A stretch of 64,000 bases of DNA from Phycisphaerales bacterium (GTDB taxonomy: Bacteria > Planctomycetota > Phycisphaerae > Phycisphaerales > UBA1924): NCBI GenBank assembly GCA_029260395.1, contig JAJDDJ010000001.1, forward strand, positions 186,001 to 250,000, read 5' to 3'. The notes beneath the pieces are model-generated. The model searched no databases, had not been told where the DNA came from, and saw only the letters and a list, made by a program, of their open reading frames with translations. A program made the translations under genes and the position numbers. Shown here piece by piece: positions 39,948 through 48,660 of this stretch; the stretch's first letter is position 1; every line of letters starts with the position of its first letter.

Positions 39948-40382
39948 ATGACCGATGCCCGCACCGGGGATCAGCCCAGCGGCGAAGCCCTCGCCCAAGG
40001 GCCAGGCGCGAAAGCATGGCTCGCTGTGCTCGCGACGGTCGGCGTGGGGCTCATCGTCGTATCACTGGTGCCCGAGGCCATGAGCCGGTGGGCCCTTCTG
40101 GGTCTCGCAGCGGCCGTTGTGCCGATGCTCCCAACGACCCTGATTCTCTCGAGGCTCCGCGGCCGACGACCTGCGTTCGAGCTCTGGCAGTACGCCCTCA
40201 CCGCAAGCCTGGTGCGAATGCTCGCGTCTGTTGCAGGCGCCGGCGTGCTGCTCTTGCTGACCGATGCCCCCTTTGATCCATTCGTATGGGTGTTCTTGAT
40301 CGTGGCCGGGGTTGCCCTGGCCTCCGAGAAGCTCATCATCCTCAGCACATCGCGCGTCGCGGTATGCCCCGCCAACGCCTGA
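39948..40382 (+). CDS. atpI: ATP synthase subunit I-like membrane protein
   Basis: 144 aa from the ATG at 39948; an in-frame TTG at 39924 is an alternative. About four helices (WLAVLATVGVGLIVVSLVP, WALLGLAAAVVPMLPTTL, YALTASLVRMLASVAGAGVLLL, FVWVFLIVAGVALASEKL). Similarity is by size and position directly before atpB. AtpI helps the c-ring assemble. The annotation is inferred from context. Confidence 0.6.
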   Translation: MTDARTGDQPSGEALAQGPGAKAWLAVLATVGVGLIVVSLVPEAMSRWALLGLAAAVVPMLPTTLILSRLRGRRPAFELWQYALTASLVRMLASVAGAGVLLLLTDAPFDPFVWVFLIVAGVALASEKLIILSTSRVAVCPANA

Positions 40383-40395
40383 ACCGGAGCGCTGT

Positions 40396-41307
40396 ATGTC
40401 GCTGCTCACCTTGGCCGCCGATCCTGTCTCTCACTCCCTCAACCACCCGTCGTGGGTCACGGACGACGGCGTGTGGCTCTGGTCGGCGTACGCCACCCAG
40501 CTCGTGCTCTCGGGCCTCATCACTGTCTTCGGGCTCCGCTGGGTCACCACCCATCTGCATACTGATCCCAACATCGAAGGCGCGGACCGCTACATCCCCC
40601 GCAACAAGTTCGCCCACCTCATCGAGGTCATCTGCGTCTACCTGCGGGACGAGGTCTGCCGGCCCATATTGGGCAAGCGCACCGACGCGCTGATGCCCTT
40701 CTTTTGGTCGCTCTTCTTCTTCATTCTCGTCAACAACATGCTGGGCCTCATCCCGCTGCTCGACCTCACGCACATGCTGTTTCCGGGGCTCAAAGCCGCT
40801 CACGAGAGCCCCCTCGGCGGCACCGCCACCCAGAGCATCTTCGTCACCGGCGTGCTGGCGATGTGCGCCGCCTTGTTCATCAACCTCAACGGCATCAAAG
40901 AGCTCGGCGTTAAGGGCTACCTGCACCACCTCACCGCGGGAGCCCCCATCCTGCTCTGGCCGCTCATGATCCCACTTGAGATCATCGGCACGCTGATCAA
41001 GCCGGCGGCCCTGGCCATCCGTCTGTTCGCCAATATGACCGCGGGCCACATCCTGCTTGCCCAGCTCCTCGCGTTCACCGGTGCCGGGTTCGCTGCAGGC
41101 ATCGGTATCGGGGTCGTGGTGTGGCTGTCGGCGACTTTCGGCTCTTTCGCCGTTTACCTGCTGGAGATCTTCGTGGGCTTCCTCCAGGCCTTCATCTTCA
41201 TGTTCCTCACGGCTGTCTTCACCTCGCTGCTCGCTCACCACGACGACGAACACGAGGACGAACACGCCGAACTGCTCGACGCGGTCACCACGGCCGCAGC
41301 CGCATAA
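40396..41307 (+). CDS. atpB: ATP synthase subunit a
   Basis: 303 aa from the ATG at 40396 (GGAGC about 5 nt upstream). Stator subunit of Fo that conducts protons past the c-ring. The invariant arginine lies in LAIRLFANMTAGH, with FINLNGIKELG and SATFGSFAVYLLEIFVGFLQAFIF in the last helices. The C-terminus has a His/Asp/Glu-rich tail (HHDDEHEDEHAE) not common in the family. It follows the atpI-like gene and precedes atpE. Confidence 0.95.
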   Translation: MSLLTLAADPVSHSLNHPSWVTDDGVWLWSAYATQLVLSGLITVFGLRWVTTHLHTDPNIEGADRYIPRNKFAHLIEVICVYLRDEVCRPILGKRTDALMPFFWSLFFFILVNNMLGLIPLLDLTHMLFPGLKAAHESPLGGTATQSIFVTGVLAMCAALFINLNGIKELGVKGYLHHLTAGAPILLWPLMIPLEIIGTLIKPAALAIRLFANMTAGHILLAQLLAFTGAGFAAGIGIGVVVWLSATFGSFAVYLLEIFVGFLQAFIFMFLTAVFTSLLAHHDDEHEDEHAELLDAVTTAAAA

Positions 41308-41495
41308 GAACGTCCCCTAAGTGCCTTTCGCCCGCTCGCCCTCGAGGCGTTTGGGCCTATCATCGACCCCGTTTGGCGGACGCCTCTGAACCGAGCCGTT
41401 CGCACCCGTGCCCCCTGCGGGCAAAAGCCTCAAGAATCCGAAGCCCGCGCGGCGGGCCGACCCAACCGAGACCGCCTTTTTTGCTGGAACGGACC

Positions 41496-41843
41496 ATGAC
41501 CAAGATCATCAAGACCGCCCTGTTCGCCGCACTCTTCCTCGCCATCCTCACCCCTGCCGCGACCTACGCCCAGGATGTGGATGCCTCCCTCACCGGTGCG
41601 CAGCTCGACGCTGCAGTCACCCAGTACAAGGCCCTGGGCTTCAGCAAGGGCCTCGCCGCTGTCGGCGGCGGCCTCGCCGTCGTCGGTGCCGGCATCGGCA
41701 TTGGCCAAATCGGCCGCGGCGGTGCCGAAGCCACAGCCCGTCAGCCCGAGGCCGGACGTGCGATCTTTACGCTCGCGCTCATCACCGCGGCATTCGTCGA
41801 AGGCGTGGCTCTGTTCGCCCTCGTCGTCGCCCTCGGTGCCTGA
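41496..41843 (+). CDS. atpE: ATP synthase subunit c with signal peptide
   Basis: 115 aa from the ATG at 41496. The mature c-ring helices follow a cleavable-looking signal (MTKIIKTALFAALFLAILTPAATYA). Helix 1 has the glycine pattern GGGLAVVGAGIGIGQIGRGG; helix 2 has the proton-binding Glu102 in TAAFVEGVALFALVVAL. Glycine after the Glu argues for H+ over Na+ (inference). Signal-bearing subunit c is seen in some bacteria. It is followed by a strong hairpin, then atpF. Confidence 0.93.
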   Translation: MTKIIKTALFAALFLAILTPAATYAQDVDASLTGAQLDAAVTQYKALGFSKGLAAVGGGLAVVGAGIGIGQIGRGGAEATARQPEAGRAIFTLALITAAFVEGVALFALVVALGA

Positions 41844-41862
41844 TCCGATTGCCTGAAAATCC

Positions 41863-41893
41863 CGGCCCGGCTGTTGAACAGGCAGCCGGGCCG
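41863..41893 (+). promoter_or_regulatory. Strong hairpin between atpE and atpF
   Basis: Perfect 11-bp stem CGGCCCGGCTG / CAGCCGGGCCG with a 9-nt loop, 20 nt after the atpE stop. Only CTTTG follows, so it is not a full terminator. It could be an RNA-stabilising or partial-stop element that raises subunit c relative to b. Confidence 0.6.
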
Positions 41894-41975
41894 CTTTGCC
41901 CCCATTCATGACCCTCGCCGGCGGCGGGTCTGACTACCGCCACCGAGAGCCCAACGGGCCGGAGAGCTTCTCGTA

Positions 41976-42662
41976 ATGACCATCAACCTGCACCGCTGGC
42001 TCGCCGTCGTCATGCTCGCTGTCCTTGGCGCCGTCGCCATGCCGACCGCCGCTCAGGCAGACCACGCCGCCGACCCCGCAGCCCACGCCGCCGATGATGC
42101 CCATTCCGACGCCGCCCACGGCGACGACCACGGAGGCTCGCACGCTGGCGGCGGCAAGAACGTCATCCCGACCGTCAAGGAAGGCCTCATGACGGGCGTC
42201 ATGACGCTCATCGTCTTCGTCGCCGTCCTGTTCGTCCTCGGGACGCAGGTCTGGCCCAAGATTCAGGGCTCGCTGACCGAGCGCGAGAACAAGATCCGTG
42301 ATGAGATTCAGGCCGCTGAGCTTGCACGCCAGCAGGCCCGCGACGCACTGGAAGAGTACGAGCGGAGCCTGGCCCAAGCCCGCGCCGAAGCACAGGAGAT
42401 GCTCGACAACACCCGAGCCCAGCAGGCCGAAATGGCCGCCGACCTCCGCACCAAGGCCGACGCCCAGCTCACCGACATGCGTGAGAAGGCCCAGCGTGAC
42501 ATCGAGGCCGCCAAGCGGTCCGCGCTCAACGAGATTTACACCGAGGCCGCCTCGCTGGCGACCCTCGCTGCGGGCAAGATCCTTCAGCGTGAGATCAACC
42601 CCGGCGACCAGCAGCGGCTCGTCGACGAGTCTCTCGCCGAGCTCTCCGCCAGCCGCAACTGA
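41976..42662 (+). CDS. atpF: ATP synthase subunit b with signal peptide and acidic/His linker
   Basis: 228 aa. A signal peptide (residues of about 1-28) is followed by a His/Asp/Ala-rich linker (to about 60) and one membrane helix (LMTGVMTLIVFVAVLFVLGTQV). A long charged coiled coil (about 100-200, ALEEYERSLAQARAEAQEML) forms the stator stalk. The usual b subunit is about 160 aa with no signal. It is paired with the signal-bearing subunit c, so both may insert by the same route. Confidence 0.9.
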   Translation: MTINLHRWLAVVMLAVLGAVAMPTAAQADHAADPAAHAADDAHSDAAHGDDHGGSHAGGGKNVIPTVKEGLMTGVMTLIVFVAVLFVLGTQVWPKIQGSLTERENKIRDEIQAAELARQQARDALEEYERSLAQARAEAQEMLDNTRAQQAEMAADLRTKADAQLTDMREKAQRDIEAAKRSALNEIYTEAASLATLAAGKILQREINPGDQQRLVDESLAELSASRN

Positions 42663-42715
42663 CCAAACGACCAAGCCGACCCCGCTACGGACCAAGCAAC
42701 CGCCGGAGACCGCCC

Positions 42716-43330
42716 GTGCCGCTCATCGATGCCCAGCCCGACGCCGTTGCCCAGGTGTACGCCCAGAGCCTCTACGAGCTCGCCGACAAGCAGGGCGGGC
42801 AGTCGCAGGTCGAGGACACCCTCGGCTCGCTCGAAGCCATCCTTGAGCTCGCCCGCAGCGACAAGCAGTTCAGCGAGTTCCTCGCCTCCCGCGTGCTCAG
42901 CGCCGACAAACGCGAGGCCTCGCTCAAGAAAATGCTCGATGGCCGTGTCGATGACCTTGTGCTCAAGTTCATGCTCGTGCTCAACAACAAGGACCGCCTG
43001 GGCCACCTCAGCCCAATCTACGCCGCCTTCGACATGATGGCCCAGGACAAGTTCGGCCGCGTCGAGGTCGACGTCATCACCGCCGAGCCACTCAGCGCCG
43101 AAGAGGTCGAATCCATTCGCGAGCGTCTCTCCACGGCGCTCACCAAGGACGTTATCGCCCGTCCCTCGGTAGACCCGTCCATTATCGGGGGCGTGAGGTT
43201 CCGCATCGGCGACCGACTCGTAGACGCATCCGTCGCCACCCGGCTTCGCCGCATGCGAGACCAGCTCGCCGACCACGGTGCCGCCGAGATCAAGACCCGC
43301 GCGGGCAGGCTGCTCGACAGCACCGACTGA
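42716..43330 (+). CDS. atpH: ATP synthase delta subunit
   Basis: 204 aa from a GTG at 42716. Links the stator stalk to the top of F1. Matches the delta/OSCP fold: VAQVYAQSLYELADKQG, KFMLVLNNKDRLGHLSPIY, then VITAEPLSAEEVESIRERL and DPSIIGGVRFRIGDRLVD. No F1 alpha, gamma, beta or epsilon gene follows; pgk comes next. The F1 genes must lie elsewhere. Confidence 0.92.
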   Translation: MPLIDAQPDAVAQVYAQSLYELADKQGGQSQVEDTLGSLEAILELARSDKQFSEFLASRVLSADKREASLKKMLDGRVDDLVLKFMLVLNNKDRLGHLSPIYAAFDMMAQDKFGRVEVDVITAEPLSAEEVESIRERLSTALTKDVIARPSVDPSIIGGVRFRIGDRLVDASVATRLRRMRDQLADHGAAEIKTRAGRLLDSTD

Positions 43331-43445
43331 TCCGAACGATTCAACTGAATCGACTGATCCGTCGGCCGGTCCAGCCCCTGCCCATCCAGACTCCCGCTCC
43401 GCGCGCCATCATCGCGCGAGCCAAGGCCACAACAGGGGATCAGCC

Positions 43446-44657
43446 ATGCCAGCAACGCCCAAGAAAGCCATCCAAGCCACCGAAGTTGCGGGCAAGCGCG
43501 TGCTCATCCGCGTGGACTTCAACGTCCCGCTCGATGGCGGCAAAATCACCGACGACCAGCGCATCCGTGCTGCGATGCCCACCATCAAGAGCGTCATCGA
43601 TCGAGGCGGCAAGGCCGTTCTCATCAGCCACCTCGGCAGGCCCGAGGCCAAAGGCTATGAAGAGCAATTCAGCCTCCGACCCGTCGCCAAGCGGCTCGGC
43701 GAACTGCTCGGAATCGATGTCGGCTTCCCGAGCCAAGATTGCACCGATGAGGCCGCATCGCAGGCGGCCCACAGCCTCGCGGGCGGCGGGGTCATCCTGC
43801 TCGAAAATCTCCGCTTCCACAAGGGCGAAAAAGCGGGCGACCCGTCGTTCGCAGCCCATCTCGCCAAGCTCGCCGAGGTCTATGTCAACGACGCCTTCGG
43901 CACCTGCCACCGCACCGATGCCTCGATGGTCGCTGTCCCCAAGCTCGTCACCGGTCCCAAGGTCGTCGGCATGCTCGTCGAGAAGGAAATCAGGTTCCTC
44001 TCCCATGCCATTGATCAGCCCGCCAAGCCCTTCTGTGTCATCCTCGGCGGGGCCAAAGTTTCCGACAAGCTTCCCGCTATTCACGCGCTGCTGCCCAAGT
44101 CAGACAGCGTGCTCATCGGCGGCGCGATGGCCTACACCTTCCTCAAGGCGCTAGGCCACAAGGTCGGCGCCAGCCGAGTCGAGGAAGACATGGTCCCTGA
44201 GGCCAAGAAGATCATCGACGAGGCCGCCAAGCTCGCTACCGATCTGCACCTGCCCGTCGACCACATCTGCTCGACGCAGTTCTCCGCCACCTCGGGAGAC
44301 ATCGACACCTCCGAGGACCACATAAAGGACGGGTACATCGGCCTCGATATCGGGCTCAAAACCCAGGGCATCTTCGCGGGCGTCATCGGCAAGTCCAAGA
44401 CCGTCATTTGGAACGGGCCGATGGGCGTCTTTGAGTGGGCGCCCTTCAGCGTGGGCACCAAGTCCATCGCCCGCGCGATGGCCACTGCCGCCAAGAACGG
44501 CGCCACCTGCATCGTCGGCGGAGGAGATTCCGCAGCGGCCGTCGAGCGCTTCAACATGGCTGACCAGATGACCCACGTTTCGACCGGTGGCGGGGCCAGC
44601 GTCGCCATGCTCGAAGGCAAGCCCTTCGAGGCCGTCGACCTGCTCGATAACGCCTGA
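43446..44657 (+). CDS. pgk: Phosphoglycerate kinase
   Basis: 403 aa from the ATG at 43446 (GGGGA upstream). Transfers phosphate from 1,3-bisphosphoglycerate to ADP in glycolysis. Motifs: RVLIRVDFNVPLDGGKI, LISHLGRP, ENLRFHKGE, VNDAFGTCHR, VILGGAKVSDK, IWNGPMGVFE and GGGDSAAAVERF. Full length with normal ends. The TGA stop overlaps the ATG of the next gene by one base. Confidence 0.96.
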   Translation: MPATPKKAIQATEVAGKRVLIRVDFNVPLDGGKITDDQRIRAAMPTIKSVIDRGGKAVLISHLGRPEAKGYEEQFSLRPVAKRLGELLGIDVGFPSQDCTDEAASQAAHSLAGGGVILLENLRFHKGEKAGDPSFAAHLAKLAEVYVNDAFGTCHRTDASMVAVPKLVTGPKVVGMLVEKEIRFLSHAIDQPAKPFCVILGGAKVSDKLPAIHALLPKSDSVLIGGAMAYTFLKALGHKVGASRVEEDMVPEAKKIIDEAAKLATDLHLPVDHICSTQFSATSGDIDTSEDHIKDGYIGLDIGLKTQGIFAGVIGKSKTVIWNGPMGVFEWAPFSVGTKSIARAMATAAKNGATCIVGGGDSAAAVERFNMADQMTHVSTGGGASVAMLEGKPFEAVDLLDNA

Positions 44658-46330
44658 TGCACCCCGAGCCCGCGCCGCTCAAATCTCGGCGCGTTACCAC
44701 CGACCTTCTCAAGCTCGGCGCCCTGTGCGCCGTGCTCTTCTTCATCTGGCCCACCGCCCACGGCCTCACCAACTGGCAAGAGGGCATCCGCGCCCTCGTC
44801 GCCATCGAGATGGACCAACGAGGCGCGTGGATCACCCCCACCGTCCACGGTCAGCCCTACCTCGCCAAGCCCCCGATGGTCTACTGGCTCACCCGTGCGC
44901 TCGCTGTGGTCACGGGAACGAACGTCGGCATCCTGCATCTCCGCATGGTCGTGGCGCTCGCTGCGACGCTTGGCGTGGCACTCACGTGCCTGGCAGGCCG
45001 CCACCTCCTCCGCGACGAACTGCTCGCCGGCCCGGAAGAGCCGCAGGACGGCACCGGCACGCGCGCCTGGGCCGACCATGCTGCATTCTGGGCTGCTGCG
45101 ATGCTCGCAACCGGCATCCTCTACGCCCGCTCTGGCCGCATCGGCGAACTCGACATCATCCTCGTGCCGTTCGTCGTCGCCGGTGCATGGGCAGGACAAG
45201 CCGCTTGGCAATCGCACCGCGAACGCAAACGCACGCACTGGCCCTCGATCGCAGCGCTCATGGCCTGCGCCGCCGGGGCCTCGCTCACCAAAGGCCCGCC
45301 CGGCGCGATGGTTCTGCTCTTTGCCTCGTGCATGGGACCGATGCTTCAGCAGGCCGCCCGCTTTGTGCGCACGCCGGGTGTCGCCCCGTTCAAGGAGTTG
45401 TTTGTCGCGTGGTCGCGCATGCACCCGGTCGTCCTGGCCATCGTCGCAGCCGGCTCACTGTGGGGCTGGGGCAAGCTCGTCGCGCGCGACATCGGCGCCG
45501 ACGCTGTCGCTCAGGCCGCGGGCGCCGAGGCCGCCGACAACCTACGCCTCTTTGTCGCTGAGGCACCGCTCAACAACCTCGAAGCCTGCGCCTACGGCGT
45601 TGGCCTCGGCTCGGTGTGCGCGATCATCGCGCTGGTCTGGCTCGTTAAAGACCGCCCGAGGCTGCCGCTCGGCGCGTGGTCCATCGCGGCCTGGCTCGGG
45701 CTCTCACTCATCGCCATGAGCGTGCTGGGCAAGGGCGTGCCCCGGTACCTCACGCCCGTGTGGCCTTCGATTGCTCTGCTCGGCGGCATGTGGCTGGCCG
45801 GCGCGATCCGAGACCTGCGTGCAGGCCCCAGGCTCGCGCGCGCCGTCGGCCTCATCGTCGTGCTGCTCGCCATCGGCCAGGGCCTCTGGTACGGCGTTGG
45901 CCGAGAGATCACCCACCCCGAGCGCTCGCCCAAACACCTCATCACTGAACTCGGGCCGATGTTGGCGGGCGAGCAAGCTGACCTCGTTGCCATCGACTTC
46001 TGGCACCCCGCGGTCGACGTCTACGCGGGCCGTTTCGTCGAGCCGTACCAGCTTTGCGGCCCGGAGACAAGCTTCACCATCGGTCACTCCAGACCGATCA
46101 ACCAGCTCCGTGCGCTCGCCGCGAGCGGGCCTGTCATCGCTCTGATGCGTGAGCGCCAGCCGCCGGAACTCGCCGAGTTTGCTCCCCCGATTGATCTGCT
46201 TCTCGCGCAAGGGTTCACCGTCGAGCCCATTGAGACCGAGTCCGGCTTTCTCATCGACAGCCTTCGCACCCGCGTCCGTGCCTTCCGGCTCACCGTCGAT
46301 CGAACAGCCGCTCTAGGTCCCGGTGGGTGA
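44657..46330 (+). CDS. ArnT/PMT-like membrane glycosyltransferase (GT-C fold)
   Basis: 557 aa with about ten helices and a C-terminal soluble tail. The first loop has the family signature: NWQEGIRALVAIEMDQRGAW, followed by P-x-x-x-G-x-PYLAKPPMVYWL, as in ArnT and PMT enzymes that use a polyprenyl-phosphate sugar donor. Probably modifies lipid A or a cell-surface glycan in the periplasm. The acceptor is unknown. Its 3' end overlaps the convergent mutL by 41 nt. Confidence 0.82.
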   Translation: MHPEPAPLKSRRVTTDLLKLGALCAVLFFIWPTAHGLTNWQEGIRALVAIEMDQRGAWITPTVHGQPYLAKPPMVYWLTRALAVVTGTNVGILHLRMVVALAATLGVALTCLAGRHLLRDELLAGPEEPQDGTGTRAWADHAAFWAAAMLATGILYARSGRIGELDIILVPFVVAGAWAGQAAWQSHRERKRTHWPSIAALMACAAGASLTKGPPGAMVLLFASCMGPMLQQAARFVRTPGVAPFKELFVAWSRMHPVVLAIVAAGSLWGWGKLVARDIGADAVAQAAGAEAADNLRLFVAEAPLNNLEACAYGVGLGSVCAIIALVWLVKDRPRLPLGAWSIAAWLGLSLIAMSVLGKGVPRYLTPVWPSIALLGGMWLAGAIRDLRAGPRLARAVGLIVVLLAIGQGLWYGVGREITHPERSPKHLITELGPMLAGEQADLVAIDFWHPAVDVYAGRFVEPYQLCGPETSFTIGHSRPINQLRALAASGPVIALMRERQPPELAEFAPPIDLLLAQGFTVEPIETESGFLIDSLRTRVRAFRLTVDRTAALGPGG

Positions 46331-48134
46331 GGCGAACTGTCGTCGCCCGGCCATGCGGGCACGAACCGCTCCGCGACACCGTGCCCCGAAAGCGCATCAA
46401 CTCGTCGATCTCGGTCTGCGTCAGCGGGTCGCCCGCTTTGACCGCAGCCTTGCACGCCATCATGTCCAGCACCTCGTGCAGGGCCTCCTCAGAACCCGCC
46501 GAAAGCTCGCTGCCTTGCGCCGCATCCAAGAGATCGCGTGCGAACTCCGATGGGTCCACGTTCCGCTCGAACAGCAGCGACGGGAACGCCATCACCCCCA
46601 CCGTGCGCGCGCCCAGTGGAGAAAGCTCCAAACCGATTCGCTCGCAGAGCTCGTTCAGACCATCGAGCAACTCGCGCTGATCGGAAGATACTTCGATCGA
46701 AATCGGCGTGATCAGCCGTTGCGATTCGAGCGGTCTTGCCGACACCCGAGCCAGCAGCGACTCGAACATCACTCGCTCGTGCAGCGCGTGCTGATCGATC
46801 AGCACCAACCCCTGCTCGTCCTCGGTCACGAGGTACGAATCATGCACCTGCATCGCGCGCGACGCCAACGCTCCGTTGAGTGGCGCCGTGTGAGCACCAT
46901 GCGGGGGCATTTCATTCGTTCGCGTGCCGATCGACCACGGTTCTGCGGGCATCGCCGCCTTTGGCTCTGCAAACCCAAGGCCCGGCTGATGCGCTTCCGC
47001 CTGCTCGCGCAGGGCGTAGCCCTCGTTCTCCCTCTCGTGTTCACCGTCCGCGATGGTCCCCGGCCCGAACGCCCGAAAGGTTGGTCTGGCCGCCAGACCG
47101 GGCGTCAGGTCCGCCCGCTGAAGCGCATCGCGCACCGCGTGGAACACCACGCTGTGCACCAAGCCCTGATCGCGAAACCGAACCTCAGCTTTCGCAGGAT
47201 GCACGTTCACATCGACCCCGCTGGGAGGCATCTCGATCATCAGCACTGCGGTCGGATACCGCCCGGGCTCGATCAGTCCGCGGTACGCCTCTCGCACCGC
47301 GTGCTGAAGGGTCTTATCGCGAACGCTTCGGCCATTGACCAGCGTGCGGAGCGCCTTGTGGTTCGCCCGCGCGATCGCTGGCAGCCCCGCTAGCCCCCAG
47401 ACCGCAGCGCCCTGATCGCCCTCTTGTCGATCCGCATGGACCTCGATCAAATGGACTTCCAGTTCCTTGCCGATGACATCCAGCACCCGCTGGCGAGGGC
47501 TGACGGTCGCGGGCAGTTCGAGCAGCACCCGGCCCGCGGTGCGCACCACAAAGCCCACGCCCATGTGCGCCAGCGCGATCTCGCGCACGACCTCCACGCA
47601 GCGCGTCTGCTCGGCGGTGGTCGCTCGCAGGAACGCTCTCCTTGCTGGCGTATTGAAGAACAAGTCCCGCGCCTCGATCGTGGTGCCCACCGGGCCCGCT
47701 GCGGGCCTGGGCTCACCGATCTCTTGCCCTTGAGCCGAGAGCGACCACGACGCTTCGTCGTCCGCTGTGCGCGTCACGATGGTCAGCCGGCTGACGGATG
47801 CGATCGACGCCAGCGCCTCGCCACGGAAACCGAGCGTGGCGACACCCGTCAGGTCCTCCGCCCGGTCGATCTTGCTGGTCGCGTGCGGCGCGACCGCGAG
47901 CAGCAATTCGCTCGCTCTGATGCCGATGCCGTCGTCGGTCACGCGGATCAGGTCCGCGCCGCCCGCTTCGAGATCGACCGCGATGCGTGAAGCGCCCGCG
48001 TCGAGCGCGTTCTCGACGAGTTCCTTGACGACCGATGCCGGCCGCTCGACGACCTCGCCCGCTGCGATCTGGTTAGCGACCAGCGTCGGCAGGGCGCGGA
48101 TGGGCCTGCGGGTTGTGGGTGCATCGGTCGCCAT
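46290..48134 (-). CDS. mutL: DNA mismatch repair protein MutL, endonuclease type
   Basis: 614 aa. GHKL ATPase domain: ELVENALDAGASRI, VTDDGIGI, TLGFRGEALASIASVS. The C-terminal domain has the metal-dependent nuclease motif DQHALHERVMFE (DQHA(X)2E(X)4E, near residue 446), ACKAAVKAGD and SCPHGR, so the protein should nick DNA, unlike E. coli MutL. Start ATG at 48134 with TAGGAT exactly 6 nt upstream and no SD, suggesting a leaderless message. No mutS is in the window. Confidence 0.95.
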   Translation of the reverse strand: MATDAPTTRRPIRALPTLVANQIAAGEVVERPASVVKELVENALDAGASRIAVDLEAGGADLIRVTDDGIGIRASELLLAVAPHATSKIDRAEDLTGVATLGFRGEALASIASVSRLTIVTRTADDEASWSLSAQGQEIGEPRPAAGPVGTTIEARDLFFNTPARRAFLRATTAEQTRCVEVVREIALAHMGVGFVVRTAGRVLLELPATVSPRQRVLDVIGKELEVHLIEVHADRQEGDQGAAVWGLAGLPAIARANHKALRTLVNGRSVRDKTLQHAVREAYRGLIEPGRYPTAVLMIEMPPSGVDVNVHPAKAEVRFRDQGLVHSVVFHAVRDALQRADLTPGLAARPTFRAFGPGTIADGEHERENEGYALREQAEAHQPGLGFAEPKAAMPAEPWSIGTRTNEMPPHGAHTAPLNGALASRAMQVHDSYLVTEDEQGLVLIDQHALHERVMFESLLARVSARPLESQRLITPISIEVSSDQRELLDGLNELCERIGLELSPLGARTVGVMAFPSLLFERNVDPSEFARDLLDAAQGSELSAGSEEALHEVLDMMACKAAVKAGDPLTQTEIDELMRFRGTVSRSGSCPHGRATTVRLTHRDLERLFDRR

Positions 48135-48140
48135 GGGGGC

Positions 48141-48172
48141 ATCCTACCGCCAGCGCCTGGCTTCTCTACACT
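48141..48172. promoter_or_regulatory. Divergent leaderless-type promoters of mutL and the HIT gene
   Basis: The 45-bp gap between two divergent start codons holds two boxes. On the minus strand TAGGAT (48141-48146) lies 6 nt before the mutL ATG. On the plus strand TACACT (48167-48172) lies 7 nt before the HIT ATG at 48180. Neither gene has a Shine-Dalgarno. Each TSS would fall at the start codon. Confidence 0.55.
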
Positions 48173-48179
48173 GCTGGCC

Positions 48180-48656
48180 ATGAGCCCTACGCCTAAGCAG
48201 TTTTCGCCGCCCTCTTACACCGCTGGCCAGGACCCCGCCGACACGCTCTTCAGCCGCATGATCCGCGGCGAGATTCCGTGCCACCGGGTCTATGAGGACG
48301 ACCACGTCATCGCGATTCTCGACATCAACCCGCTTGCTGCGGGTCACACACTGGTGATCCCCAAGGAGCCCGCTGCGACGATGGGCGAACTGAGCGACGA
48401 GGCCGCCGGTGCTCTGGGCCGGGTGCTGCCCCGCATCAGCCGGGCTGTTTGTGCTGCGGTCGGGGCCGAACAGTACAACCTGGTCCAGAACAACGGCCCT
48501 GCGGCGGGCCAGAGCGTGCTCCACGTGCATGTCCACATCATCCCCCGCTTCGAGAATCGCCCGCACGCGGGCGGCGTGGAACTGGTGTGGGACGCCTCGC
48601 CCGCTGAGCCCGAAGCACTGGCCGACCTCGGCAGGCACATCGCCCGACTGCTCTGA
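48180..48656 (+). CDS. HIT-family nucleotide-binding hydrolase
   Basis: 158 aa. The histidine triad signature QSVLHVHVHIIPRF (HxHxH) is near the C-terminus, with DTLFSRMIRGEIPCHRVYEDDHVIAILDINPLA at the start. Family members split nucleotide-phosphoramidates or dinucleotides, in the cytoplasm. A 20-residue Pro/Ser-rich N-terminal extension precedes the core. Ends 5 nt before the convergent nadC-birA gene. Confidence 0.93.
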   Translation: MSPTPKQFSPPSYTAGQDPADTLFSRMIRGEIPCHRVYEDDHVIAILDINPLAAGHTLVIPKEPAATMGELSDEAAGALGRVLPRISRAVCAAVGAEQYNLVQNNGPAAGQSVLHVHVHIIPRFENRPHAGGVELVWDASPAEPEALADLGRHIARLL

Positions 48657-48660
48657 TGTT

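Noticed and set aside
41443-41482. Hairpin GCCCGC-GCG-GCGGGC and a T-run before atpE, as a terminator
   Set aside because: The T-run is about 19 nt from the stem, so it is not a terminator.
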